From: Branchiostoma floridae
Lineage: Eukaryota > Chordata > Leptocardii > Amphioxiformes > Branchiostomatidae
Assembly (NCBI RefSeq): GCF_000003815.2
Contig: NC_049983.1
Span: 288,962-352,961 of the forward strand
Direction of reading: 5' to 3'
DNA: 64,000 nucleotides
Shown here: in pieces, positions 22,848 through 34,126 of the stretch
How positions within the stretch are numbered: position 1 is the stretch's first letter
Layout of the letters: each line of letters begins with the position of its first letter
The notes under the pieces: model-generated
The model's database searches: none
The model's input: the letters and a program-made list of their open reading frames with translations, nothing else
Told to the model about the DNA's origin: nothing
Translations under genes and position numbers: made by a program

Positions 22848-24500
22848 GAGTTAATTCCAGTTGTGGCGGCCATGTTGGATTTCTGGGGTCATCCGGGGTC
22901 ATGGCACCAGAACGAGACTGCAGGTGGTACCAGCTGGGCATTCTACTATATAGGCTGTATTGCAGACATAAGTATGCCATCTTCGGGAGTGCATTTCACC
23001 CCTCTAAGGTTAACAACTGCACAATATATGCCTGTTATATATAGAAAATATTGTTTGGGACATTTGATTTTGGTGATATTCTTTAATCAATTTTTCACAT
23101 TTTTTATGGGTGACCTGAGAACAATTAGTGTCAGTGTTTATATCATCCATGAGTGCTTTGTATTGGTAACTGTGATATAGTAGGTTTACTATTGGGATTA
23201 AACCCTACAAATACACAAAATATGGGGATGACATCTTTGCGGGTAGAAATTTAGAAGACATTTGGCAGTTGTTCTGATGATGTATTGATGCCAAGATCCG
23301 TTCTGCAAACTGCGCTCTATGGGAATATCATGCCGGGTGTGCTCCTTTACTTTCTTCCCAAATCATGTTTTCATTGTTTTATTCTAGTTTAAACAACATA
23401 ACCCTACACAACAAATTCCACATGTTGGGTCCATAAAATTGTGGGATGAAATGTAGCAGATTTTTTTCTGTTAGGGATTTTTCAATGCCAATGTGGAGAA
23501 AAACGTAAATTTTATCGTCAGTGGAAGAGGTAAATTGGTGATAGAACTTAGTAATACGTAGTTTTATCAACAGATGTTCGCAGCGTCTGTGAAAATTCTG
23601 TCACATTTCCACCCACACTGATCTGAAACTGGCATGAAGTCCGGTTTTTAGAGTAATGTGAGGGTCGACTCTAGCCTGAGTATCATCCTAGTTGGTTACG
23701 GAGGCTCTCATACTCACCCCTCTGGTTTGTGAGGGGTGAGTATGGGAGCCCGGTAAGCTACCTAGGATGACACTCAGGCTACAATCCCTCCTCCGCTGGC
23801 ACTTATAATCAAAGTTATGTTTTTTTCCACCTTGGCATTGAAAAAATTGCAAAAACAACAGTAAACAATCTGCTACATTTCATCCCACAATGTTATACAA
23901 CATGTGGACATTTTTCTTACGGGGTATGTTGTTTAAACTAAAATAAAACAATAAAAACACTGTCAGATAAATTGGGAAACAAGTAAAGGAGCACACCCGG
24001 TACATACACCGCCTTCACCATTGAGTGCCGCAGGATTTTCCCATAGAGCGGAGTTTGCAGAACGGTTCTTGGCTTCTAGAAATCATCAGAATAACAGCCA
24101 AATGTCTTCTAAATTTCTACCAAAAGGTTTGTCACCCCGATATTTCCATGTTTTTGTAGGTTTTAATCACAGATACCGATACACAGCACACATGGAGGAT
24201 ATAAACACTGACATTAATTGTTCTCAGGTCACCCGTCAAAAAATGTGAAAAATTAATAAAAAATATCACCAAAATCAAGTTCAAATTTCCAAAACAGTAT
24301 TTTCTATAGATAACAGGCATATATTGTGCAGTTGTTAACCTTAGAGGGGTGAAATGCACTCCCGAAGATGGCATACTTATGTCTGCAATACAGCCTATAT
24401 AGTAGAATGCCCAGCTGGTACCACCTGCAGTCTCGTTCTGGTGCCATGACCCCGGATGACCCCAGAAATCCAACATGGCCGCCACAACTGGAATTAACTC
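22848..24500. mobile_element. 1.65-kb foldback element with about 0.7-kb inverted arms
   Basis: The left arm starts GAGTTAATTCCAGTTGTGG and the right arm ends with its exact reverse complement. TA flanks both ends (22846-22847 and 24501-24502). The outer 240 bp of the arms are nearly identical; the inner parts are diverged and differ by small indels. Frames of 117-125 codons appear in both arms as the same translation (beginning near MLDFWGHPGSW), so they are repeat sequence and not genes. A second palindrome sits at the centre. The TA target site suggests a Tc1/mariner-related long-inverted-repeat element; this is inferred. Confidence 0.78.
23672..23781. mobile_element. Small palindromic element at the centre of the foldback
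   Basis: TAGCCTGAGTATCATCCTAG at the left is mirrored by CTAGGATGACACTCAGGCTA at the right, with inner arms CATACTCACCCCTC and GAGGGGTGAGTATG around an 8-base loop. It is a nearly perfect 110-bp hairpin and may be an independent MITE inserted between the arms. Confidence 0.65.
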
Positions 24501-24884
24501 TATTAATGCTTATCTGAACATTCCCATTATACTGTAAGGAATACACAGCATACATGTATATAACAGAACTAAAAGAGGACAGTCTAGTTTACACTACAGT
24601 TTTCTCATGTGTTCCTCATTGCTGATGGTGCTATATATATGTAATCATCTGTCTCATTTTCAGACATCCAACAGTGAAACCGCCTGTCTGGATATACCCT
24701 GCTTCCTCAACCTTCACTCTCATTATATATATATTAGTTTCCTGTGGACGTCCCCCCCCCAACCAGCTGTCAGCCAATCTAAGAATATCAAGTCAAAGTT
24801 CCTTCCCGCGCCTGATGGTGCATAGGGCGGCGCCCATCTCCGTTTCAGTAGCCCTTGGGCCACACAACGCAATCACTACAGCAG

Positions 24885-25072
24885 GGGGCTAGTCCACTGG
24901 TAGTGGTGTGTGTTCAACTTCCATACTCTTTCCCGAATGCTGAGTGCTAAGCAGAGAAAGAAGCATGTACCATTTTTAAAGTCTTTGGTATGACTCGGCC
25001 GGGGTTTGAACTCACGACCTACCGAATGCAAGGCGAACACTCTACCCACTAGGCCATTGCACCGGTTGAATC
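24885..25072 (-). mobile_element. tRNA-derived SINE, family 2
   Basis: Read on the minus strand, the head has an A-box-like TGGCCTAGTGGGTAGAGTG and a B-box-like GGTCGTGAGTTCAAACCCC, a tRNA-like spacing. It is not a functional tRNA: the acceptor stem does not pair and the downstream sequence is unrelated tail. Confidence 0.6.
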
Positions 25073-25869
25073 TAAGAATATGCCTTTCAGTATTCAAAAG
25101 TGATGTTGCTTATATAAGGGTAAGGTCATTAATATTTATAAGCAGGGCAGTCAGGAACTAAGAGTGATGGTTGAGAGAGCAGGATACATCCAGACAGGTG
25201 GTTTCGCTGTTGGATGTCCATGCGTAGGAGGAAGTATTCCGGAAATGTCCATATACAAAGACTCATACGGACAACTGAAAACATTCAAAAGAAATTCTCT
25301 CAATACAGCTTTTGTTTAATTGATACAGAAATATGACATTGTATTTTGTTTGTGATCCAACATGATATGAAAGACTAGAAGTTTAGCAAAAAGAAAAATG
25401 ATGCTTCATTTTAACTTTAATTTGCTATGATTCAAATTCATTGATTAGCAACAAAGTCTGTTTCGTAGGTAGGTCGTTGTTTTAGAATAAATTACCTCTC
25501 AAGCTTTGGATATTTCAGAAAGTTATGTTCAGCAATTTTTTGTTGTATATGTATTTTTATAATAAAATATGGAAAGAATTGTTGACATGAGATGAGTGTA
25601 TATCCGAAAAACACACGTACAATGTACAGTTGTTGACAGTTTTTATTTATGACATGTTGTAATAGAAATGCTAGCACTATATGCATTTGTATAGTCAGCC
25701 AACCTTCATCACAGTTCAAATTTTGGTGTAACCATCTCATGCGATTCCAAACAATGTCGCCAGGGGGCGCACTTCCAACTGCAAAGTACTGTCAGTTGCT
25801 CTGATAGCAAGAACCTGTATGTAAATAAACATGAAACAAATGTTTTACCTGTGAGATAGTCTTGTTTTT

Positions 25870-25983
25870 GCTAGGCTAGTGGACACAAGATGGAAAGACA
25901 ATGTGTTCGGATCCTGGCCGGCACAAGATGTTGTGCCCAAGGGAAAGACTCTCTTAACTCCACCCAAGTTTTACTGTGTATGA
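25870..25983 (+). mobile_element. SINE-like sequence split by hAT-like copy B
   Basis: GGCTAGTGGACACAAG and GTGTTCGGATCCTGGCC resemble A and B boxes, followed by TTGTGCCCAAGGGAAAGACTC, like the body of SINE family 1. The sequence breaks at 25983, where the hAT-like element begins, and may resume at 26401 after the duplicated octamer. Confidence 0.45.
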
Positions 25984-26400
25984 TAGGGGTGGGTACAGGT
26001 ACAGAAAATTCAGGTCCAGTGGATCAGGTCCAGGTCCGGACCTGAACCTGGCCCTGATTCAGTATGACTCATACCAATGGTCCATTTCACTACAAAGCAA
26101 TCTGTTTGGTGCAGTATGAGACTTACACTGGCTTTTTAAAACCCTACAACGCTAACTGCACCTGTACGATTGGCTGTAAAACTTGGTAGAAATTACTATA
26201 AACTCTAGTCTACTTCACTCTTGTTATTTTCTTCCACCTGCAAGCGCCCAAATGTGTGAATGCCTGATAAAATAATCTGTTAATTTTCTAATTGGTCCAA
26301 CATCTGGTCCACCCAATTTTTTCAGGTCTGGTTTTTCTGGACCGGTCCAATAAGAAAAAAACGGTTTTGTACCGGTACGCTGTACCGATACCCAGCCCTA
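25984..26400. mobile_element. hAT-like MITE family 1, copy B (intact borders)
   Basis: Starts TAGGGGTGGGTACAGG and ends CGATACCCAGCCCTA, with a perfect 8-bp duplication GTGTATGA on both sides (25976-25983 and 26401-26408). At 417 bp it represents the uninterrupted family length and is non-coding. It gives the empty-site comparison for the insertion inside copy A. Confidence 0.88.
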
Positions 26401-26560
26401 GTGTATGAGTATTAACGATTGTTGTTGTGGGTGTGTTGCATTTGGGTTCTATCCTTTGTATGAAGATTGTTTCACGTGATGGATGTTTGTAGGGCATTGC
26501 TTTTAACAAGAAAGGTGATCTTTTGTGACGAGTGACCTATCATAAATGTTTCTCATTGAT

Positions 26561-26961
26561 TTTGCAAATTAGGTCCTTATTTGCATAAACGATACCAGTT
26601 GATTTCCTCTACCTAAATGACAATGTGTTCAAGGTATGAAAGTCATGGTAAAGAAAGCTATTGTAGCATTTTCTCAAATCATGTAAATTAGTCCCTAATT
26701 TGCATGACTTACGTCCACATGTTCAACGTATACGTTGCTACCAAATGCCGCAAGAATGGAATTTTTGTCATTTAAATCTATGATAACAATTTCTCATAAA
26801 TTATGTAAATTAGATAATAATTTGCATCATTGATTTCTATCGATATTTCTCTCTTTTCTAGTCACATATGTCATGTTTAAGTGCCCCAGTAGTAAAGAAT
26901 TACTGTGTCTTCATAAACTGTGCTCATTAGGTATGCAAATTAGCCCCCGGTTTGCATTAAT
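26561..26961. repeat. Diverged tandem repeat of AT-rich palindromes (ATGCAAATTAG)
   Basis: Four imperfect palindromes of the form TGTAAATTAG-N-TAATTTGCAT occur at about 26563, 26682, 26800 and 26932, so spacing is near 120 bp. Similar words recur at 55090-55290. There are no coding features. The stretch 27000-27640 that follows shows nothing recognisable. Confidence 0.55.
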
Positions 26962-27666
26962 AGCCCTTATTTATGGAAGGTATCTCCGGAGTTATCTACA
27001 TATAAAAAATCACGGTGATCCGCCAACCCCTTCCGGATTATTCCCTTTCAAAGGGATGGTGCAATCGCGCACGCGCGGACGAATTCCTGTGGCAAATTTT
27101 GACAAACCCGTAACAAACGCGCCTAGCTAGCCCCCAAGGTGAGAGCTAATTTTGAAAAAAAAAAGGCTACACTTGCTGACATGTTATATCAAATATGGGC
27201 TTTTTTGAGTGGCTGCGGTAGGAAAGAACCCTATACAGTAGAAGCCAGTCAATTGCACAACGGATTAACGCACACTTCTGTTAACTGCACGGAATCCCCA
27301 AATCCCAAACCTGTGCGGTCCTGAAAGATAACTTTATTATTGCACCAGCCGGATAATTGCAATGAATTCACCGGAAAATAGGCCGTGAAATTATGTGGCG
27401 TCTACTGTACTTGTTTGACTAAAGAAAAATAACATTTTTCCCTCTCGGAGGTTTTTGCACCCCTCGAGATAGTGTGTTTTTGAGCCCCAAGGACCAATTG
27501 AATGGCTTTGAGTGTGTGTGGAGGGGGGGGGGGGGATGCGTTCTATCTGCAGACTAGCCGTATAAAAATTGTTGCAAATGACGTTTGATGAGAGAGAACA
27601 GGTTAGGTTAGCATATTAGGTTAAGTTGGTATGGCTTGAAGTTTTGATTCTTGAGATAATGTTTGA

Positions 27667-29010
27667 CATTGCAAACAGAAGTGTCGTCATGCAGTTAAGT
27701 TTTATTACAGTTAACATGTATTGTGTTAGTTTTTGCCAAAGCCTAACAAAAGTTAGAAAAAAATCCCTACCTGCCGACCCTAACTGTTTTTCAGGACTGA
27801 AACAGGAAACAGCATTTTTTTCTAGGCCTCAGTTGTTCGTAGTGCAAATGACAGTCGCCCCCCCCCTCATTTTGCCGCCATGAGTGTTCTGAAATCAATC
27901 TAAAATAGGCCATAGGCGTAAAACTACATCTGGTGACTCTAAACTTGTTTTCTGTACAGTTGTCGGCATGACACGCCCCCTTATTATGCTCCACAGCCCA
28001 GAGGCGTACAGCCGCAAAGGTTTTTGACAACTGGTCACAACAACAAAAAAAGTAATTTCTGTGTAGATTTGTAACTTTGCGGTCAATATCCGTCTTCAAT
28101 TTATTTTTTATAAATTCTTAGATGCCTGAAATAAACCGGACAAAGTCATAAAACGTCCCGCCTATTTTGTTGCCTTCGCTGCCCCGGCGCCTCAAACCTT
28201 TGGTGTCATCAATCAGCGTTGCCATGACGACCAACTAGAAATGCGAATTGTTACACAGGACTGGTTACACAGAAGTTTACGTAACAACTGGACTGACTAC
28301 TAAACACATAACCTTTCCACTTTGGCACCATTATAATTATGCATCCATGCCCTACTTGTTCACTGTCCGTTGAAATGTGGTAATCTGACTTCTACTTTTG
28401 CCTTTAGCACTGTTGACAACACCCTCTTTTCTGTCATTCAAAAATTATACATTTTGATACTGTCTCACGAAACGAACCTGGAAGACCTACGAAAAGCTGT
28501 AAGACCTACCCTAAAAAAAAACTCCTGACCCTAGTTTTTCGGGTTGGGCAATGTCACATAGTTTACAGTTGGTATTCAACCTGCTTCCTATTAAAAGTGA
28601 CGAAAAACTAAAACTGCTTGTCCTATCCGAGGAGGTTAAAAAAACTTCTAATAAAGGATGAATGTATCCACAGATTTGTAAACATTGTGCACAAAAATAA
28701 AATTTGGCATTGGAAATATAAGTGCCCTCATGCAGTTCAGTTTTACTTTGTTAACCTGTATTGTATCAGAGTTAAACGCCTAACAAAACAAACAAGAAAA
28801 GATAATCCCTACCTATACCAACCCTAAGTTTTAGGACTGTAACAGGAAACCTTTTTTTCCTAGGCCTACTAAAGTTGTCGAAATTAGTAAAGCAAGTAAC
28901 AGACGTTCATGCTGTTCCCCCTTCATTCTGTCGCCCTAAGTGTAAAACTGCTGTCTGTACCATTGGTTGCGTGAGAATTTCAGATCATTATGCTCCACAG
29001 CCCAGGGGTA
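27667..29010. repeat. Local segmental duplication, two diverged units
   Basis: Sequence at about 27667-28005 (from GTCATGCAGTTAAGTTTTA through ATCCCTACCTGCCGACC to ATTATGCTCCACAGCCCAG) is repeated at about 28708-29010 with many substitutions. The later unit shares CTCATGCAGTTCAGTTTTA, AATCCCTACCTATACCAACC and ATTATGCTCCACAGCCCAG. No gene is seen in either unit. Confidence 0.6.
28155..28240 (-). pseudogene. Truncated copy of exon 1 of the Arg-rich peptide gene
   Basis: On the minus strand the stretch translates VVMATLIDDTKGLRRRG, closely matching VVVATLIDDTEGWRRRRR of the gene at 30808-33060. Homology continues outward: 28040-28140 matches sequence around 32350-32433 and 32879-32905, and 28310-28460 matches 33441-33600. 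The start codon and most of the signal peptide are missing and no exon 2 copy is seen. It is best read as a pseudogene left by segmental duplication. Confidence 0.6.
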
Positions 29011-29363
29011 AAAAGCATACCAGTAATAATAATTATCATTATCATTATGCTCTACAGCCCAGGGGCGTACCCGGGGGGTGGGGGTGGGGTGTTAAGGGGT
29101 GGTCAACACCTGCATCAACACAGATACTCATTCTTCTCCCGGACTATCCCTCAGTGGAATGTCCTGAGCCTGGCTCAGTTGTAACAGCCCCCACGGTTGG
29201 GTCGTTCAGAGCCAGGCTGAAGGCCTGTCCCCCTTTAATAACCCGGCCCCCCTCCTCCCTCTCCTACTGGTGTCTGACAAAACGGGGAAAATATTGCTAG
29301 TTTTCTATGCGAGTGTGGAGTTCACCACGATTTGGCCGAGTATAGTTTGGGGTTACTCGTGTT

Positions 29364-29798
29364 TAGGGGTGGGTACCGGTACAGAAAATTCAGGTCCAGG
29401 TCCGGTTCAGGTCCAGAGGATCAGGTCCAGGTCCGGACCTGAACCTGGACCTGATTCAGTATGACTCATACCAATGATCCATTTTACTACAAAGAAATCT
29501 GTTTGTTGGAGTATTTAGACTTACCGCTGGCGTTTTAAAATCCTACAACGCTAGCTGCACCTGTACGATTGGCTGTAAAACTTAGTAGAAATTACCATAA
29601 ACTCTACTCTACGTCACACTTGTTATTTTCTTCCACCTGCAAGCGCCAAAACGTGTGAATGCCTGGTCAAATAATCTGTTAATTTTCTAATCGGTCCAAC
29701 ATCCGGTCCACCTAATTTTTTCAGGTCCGGTTTTTCTGGACCGGTCCAATAAGAAAAAGCGGTTTTGTATCGGTACGCTGTACCGATACCCAGCCCTA
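29364..29798. mobile_element. hAT-like MITE family 1, copy C (intact borders)
   Basis: Starts TAGGGGTGGGTACCGG and ends CGATACCCAGCCCTA. The perfect 8-bp duplication CTCGTGTT flanks it at 29356-29363 and 29799-29806. The internal palindromic AGGTCC/GGACCT tract is well kept. Very similar to copy B. Confidence 0.88.
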
Positions 29799-30033
29799 CT
29801 CGTGTTATTATCTCCAGGTCACTGTGCCGTCATGGTTGATAGTTTTAAACAAAGGTGACAGTATGGACTCTCTCTTTTTGTATCTACTGCACAAAAGAGG
29901 CTGTTGACTGGTTAGAAATTACGCTGAACGATGGTTTGACAGGCCGGAGGGAGTTTGGCTCTAACCGTATGAAGGCTTCATTTGCCACCCTTACCGCGTA
30001 TCCACTCTCTCGGGGCGCATTACTCACCCAAGT

Positions 30034-30215
30034 TTGCCGAATTCTAATCTCCAGGCAGATCTTGTTGTGGCATAAATATAGTGTCATAAGCTTGGTAAGG
30101 AGTTTAGCCGACAGAGGAGGTCAGTGAAACTCTCCTGGCCAAACTCCTTCCACAGCTTATGATACAATATTTATGTCACAGCAAGATCTGGCTGAAAATT
30201 AGCCGAATTCCACTA
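30034..30215. repeat. Hairpin element with arms of about 75 bp
   Basis: GCCGAATTCTAATCTCC onward through CAGATCTTGTTGTGGCATAAATA and AAGGAGTTTAGCC is mirrored by GGCCAAACTCCTT, ATTTATGTCACAGCAAGATC and TTAGCCGAATTC. The arms are imperfect and the loop is about 30 bases. No coding potential. The flanks to 30800 show no gene. Confidence 0.6.
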
Positions 30216-30807
30216 TGGATCCTGTTAAACTCTTCAGACAGTATCGTGGTGAGGATACTGATTCTTCTGGCCGGCTGACTCCCCTAGCGTACTATTGACT
30301 CTATTTGTACAATGTCTACAATTAGACCACCGATCCATGGAGCTTGGTAGAGGCTAGAGACTTTGCTACGTATGTTGTTTTCTGATATAACGTTACTGCG
30401 TAGGCAAATATTGCAAACACGCATGGATTTTCTAAATAGTTTTTATTACACCAAGAATCCCCAAGTGAATCAGCCGTTCTTAGTTAATTCCATGACGTAA
30501 ATACTGAAAGGTGTAATCGTTGTCATCTGTATAACCTTGTAGCATTGTTTGACTGAAGATGTGTACGGTACTTAACACCACAAAGAATTTTAATGGTGGC
30601 ACCTGAAGTCAGGCGATGTCTTAGGTAGCAAAACGGGAGCCTATAACACACCATAAGACAGATTGGAGAAATATCTAAGAGAATTTTCTACAAACACTTT
30701 CTTCTCATTCAAGTAAACATCATCACATGGCTACTCTTGTCCAGCTGACGTAATGGGAAGTTCACTCCAGTGTCAGGGGACGTCCGGACGGTCACCGGGA
30801 GCTGCCA

Positions 30808-33060
30808 TCACTTTTTGACGTCTGTAAAATGAATACATTTTCGTATTGTAAAACACACATATGAGAAGAAAATATTGCATAGGCATTTGTATGATAATTT
30901 AGACCGGATGAAGTAAATATGCCTTATATACATATATATATATATATATAATAGTTGGACTCTTGAAAGGGATGCAGCAGAGATGACAAGACTTCTTACC
31001 GTCTTCCTCCAGTTCGATCTCCTCAAGCTCCCTTGCAGCCACCTCCTCAGTCAGCTTCGCGGTCTCAGCCAGTGCCGACTCCACCTCTTCCAGGGTGTCC
31101 ATTAGTTCCATCCTTTTATCTGTAAAAGTACGAATGGTATGATCGACACAGAAAAAAACACTATCCTCGATACTAGGTTCTTTCTAGGGCCTCGGCTCCA
31201 TGGCCACCACACACCGTGGAAATGTTTGCTACAGTGCCCAAGTTAGACCCTGAGAAACAGCTAAGGTGTAGCCTGGATGCAAGGCTTTTCCAGGCTAGGG
31301 CCCACACAGACCAGCTCCTCGGCTCCATGGCCAGCACACCCCGAGGAAATGTTTGCTGCACTGCCATAGTTAGACCCTGAGAAACAGCTAAGGTGTAGCC
31401 TGGATGCAAGGCTTTTCCAGGCTAGGGCCCACACAGACCAGCTCCTCGGCTCCATGGCCAGCACACCCCGAGGAAATGTTTGCTGCACTGCCATAGTTAG
31501 ACCCTGAGAAACAGCTAAGGTGTAGCCTGGATGCAAGGCTTTTCCAGGCTAGGGCCCACACAGACCAGCTCCTCGGCTCCATGGCCAGCACACACCGTGG
31601 AAATGTTTGCTACAGTGCCCAAGTTAGACCCTGAGAAACAGCTTAGGTGTAGCCTGGATGCAAGGCTTTTCTAAGGCCCACACAGGCCAGCTCCTCGGCT
31701 CCATGGCCAACACACCCCGAGGAAATGTTTGCTATACTACCCTAGTTCGACCCTGAGAAACAGCTTAGGTGTAGCCGGCATGCAAGGCTTTTCTAGGGCC
31801 CACACAGGCCAGCTCCTCGGCTCCATGGCGAGCACACCCCGAGAAAATGTTTGCTACACTGCCCTAGTTCGACCCTGAGAAACAGCTTAGGTGTAGCCGG
31901 CATGCAAGGCTTTTCTAGGGCCCACACAGGCCAGTTCCTCGGCTCCATGGCGAGCACATCCCGAGAAAATGTTTGCTACAGTGCCCTAGTTCTACCCTGA
32001 GAAACAGCTTAGGTGTAGTCTTGATACAAGGCTTTCCTAGGGTCACACAGGCCAGTTCCTCGGCTCCATGGCTAACATGCTTCCTCGAAAATTTGGTTCT
32101 CCTACCGGGATTCTCTAAAACGACACACATTATCACTTACAATGCTATATTTTCCAAAAGTCACACGAGCGCGTGTATCATATAATAGCCGTAGCCGTAC
32201 CTCTGCTTGGAGAGTAGATTTAAGTACTGACAAAGGCTCATATTTCCTATGATCCCTTGAAAGAGAATGTCGATATAGGGAGTAGGCGGACCTTATTGTT
32301 TTAATTTTTTCTTATTTTTGTATCGCATGACAGTTAAGTCTCCTCACAACGAAAAGGAATTTCTGTATAGATATGGAACTTCCCGGTCAATGTCTGTCTT
32401 GAATTCATTTTTATCAATTCTTTGATGCCTGAACACCACAAAGCTGAAAGTATTTAAAGCATGTGTAGAGGCTATCTTGCTTTATGGTTCGGACTCATGG
32501 ACACTAACTAAGTCTCTGTCCAAGAAACTGGATGGTAACTACACCCGTCTGCTTCGTTATGCTCTGAATGTACCTTGGCAGAGTCGCATCGGAAACAAAA
32601 AACTGTACAACGGACTTCCCCCGATCACTAGAACTATTCAGAATGGAAGATTGGCTCTAGCTGGCCATGTAGCACGACATGAGGAGATGGCCGCCAAAGA
32701 ACCTGAAGCAAAGAGAAAAAGGGGACGACCGAACCTGACACTTAAGAAAGTTCTGGAGAAGATGATTGATTTAAGGACTACAACTTGCTAGCCGCCATGC
32801 TAGGTAGAGATACATGTACTTGGTCGGACATTGTAAATGGCACCTCATATGAGGATGAACTGAACTGAGATGCCTGAAATAATCCGGCCAAAGTCATAAA
32901 ACGTACCAAGTTTATCCTCTCCCGACGGTGACGGTGACAGTGACGGTGACGGTGGCTGGCCGGCGCGACGACGCCTCCGGCGCCTCCACCCTTCGGTGTC
33001 GTCAATCAGCGTTGCCACGACGACCATCGTGATTACCAGCAGGCAAAGAGAAAACTTCAT
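30808..33060 (-). CDS. Secreted Arg-rich peptide precursor with acidic C-terminal region (three exons)
   Basis: Minus-strand exons 33060-32907, 31119-31000 and 30821-30808 join in phase (1, 1) to give 95 residues; all introns have GT and AG ends. Residues 1 to about 19 form a signal peptide (MKFSLCLLVITMVVVATL). Then comes IDDTEGW, seven consecutive Arg, AGQPPSPSLSPSPS and an acidic DKL-DKR junction. The second exon is a predicted helix rich in Glu/Leu (ELMDTLEEVESALAETAK, then ELEEIELEED); the last exon adds only DVKK. A Lys-Arg pair at residues 53-54 is a possible convertase site. The build, signal plus strongly cationic segment plus polyanionic tail, is like precursors of tunicate-type antimicrobial peptides, but I see no sequence identity to a known family, so the function is unknown. 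ATG at 33060 was chosen because the signal peptide starts there. Intron 1 carries a tandem array and a LINE fragment. A truncated paralogue lies near 28.2 kb. Confidence 0.68.
31191..32100. repeat. Tandem array of 121-128-bp units in intron 1 of the peptide gene
   Basis: About eight units, each with CTCGGCTCCATGGC, AGGAAATGTTTGCT, ACCCTGAGAAACAGCT and GGTGTAGCC-GCAAGGCTTTTC. The first four repeat at about 128 bp and the later ones at about 121 bp. Overlapping minus-strand frames with the same translation (including CFSGSN) are products of the repeat and not genes. Confidence 0.85.
32434..32868 (+). mobile_element. 5'-truncated non-LTR retrotransposon with 10-bp target duplication
   Basis: The insertion is flanked by GATGCCTGAA (32424-32433 and 32869-32878). 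Its frame (32477-32791) reads MLYGSDSWTLTKSL, then YTRLLRYALNVPWQ, LALAGHVARHEEM and KRKRGRPNLTL, the C-terminal end of a LINE reverse transcriptase. The tail is a short GAACT repeat. The paralogous sequence near 28120 has one GATGCCTGAA and no insert, an empty site. The family differs from the RT at 16-18 kb. Confidence 0.85.
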
Positions 33061-34126
33061 GGTGCGACTTTTTCTACCTGTAAACACTGGACAAAAAAAT
33101 AAACATTAATTTTATAAAACTAAAGGGTATAACCGCCGGAAAGGGTAAAATAGATGAGCAGAGACAAAAGATTATGCAAATAGTAATTGGTATCATACAC
33201 AAGGTTGGGCTAAGTTGTCTTAGAAGGAGGGCTTCTACTAGCTGCTGACACAAAGAGCGTGGATTGCTGGTTTTCACGCCTGTGAAAATGATACCTTTCG
33301 AAAGTGAACTGCTAGGGTAGTGTGAAAGTTTATGGAAATTAGTATTTAATTCAATGGCAACACTGCAGTTTCCAATAAAGTTATCTTCACACGTTTCGCC
33401 AATTATAAATGGGAATTGTGATACTTAACACCTATTATATATAGTAACCTTTCCACTTTGGCACAATTATGCATCCATGCCCTACATGTTCACTGTCCGT
33501 TAAAATGTGCTAATTTGACTTCTACTTTTGCCAAGGAGCACTGTTGACAACACCTCATTTTCTGTCATTCAAAATATTAATCAATATTATACATATTTGT
33601 ACTCTCTCACCCTCACCCTCAGCTTTTTCTCAATGCCTGATGACAACGGTCCCTTTTTGTCGTTCAAGAATGATACTGATTAAGTCGTGGTGAAAATGCT
33701 ACAAACGATGTTCCAAACCTTTTTTACAAGTTTTTTTTTTACTTAAAATGGTGTTGGTATTTGTTTTCCACTGCTTCCAGAAAAGAAGTCAAACCCCAAA
33801 TGCGTAGATTGTAACTCTCAGCAGTCAATATCATTGATAGAATAGTCACTTGTTTACACTTGTCACCATTGTTATCCATACCAAATTATTTCATTTTATG
33901 TATGTTTATTATATTTTCTGTATGCTTCATGATGCAAATAAGCTTTCTTTGTTATTCTCCTTCTTAATTTTGTTTCCATGTAGCCTTCTGGGTCAATTAG
34001 AAAAACAGAAACCCCGAACATTATGTAAGCTAATATAAACAGGACACCAATTTTGTTGTTTGTACAATTGTCTGTCAGTGATAACACTCCCTGTTCGTCA
34101 CACAGTAGACCATGTTGATTTGATTA

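Noticed and set aside
22803-24485. Frames of 117 and 125 codons sharing the MLDFWGHPGSWHQNE translation
   Set aside because: They lie in the mirrored arms of one foldback element on opposite strands. Identity reflects the inverted repeat, not a duplicated gene.
31173-31591. Overlapping minus-strand frames with repeated CFSGSN segments
   Set aside because: They come from a 121-128-bp tandem array within an intron; length changes between units break the frame.
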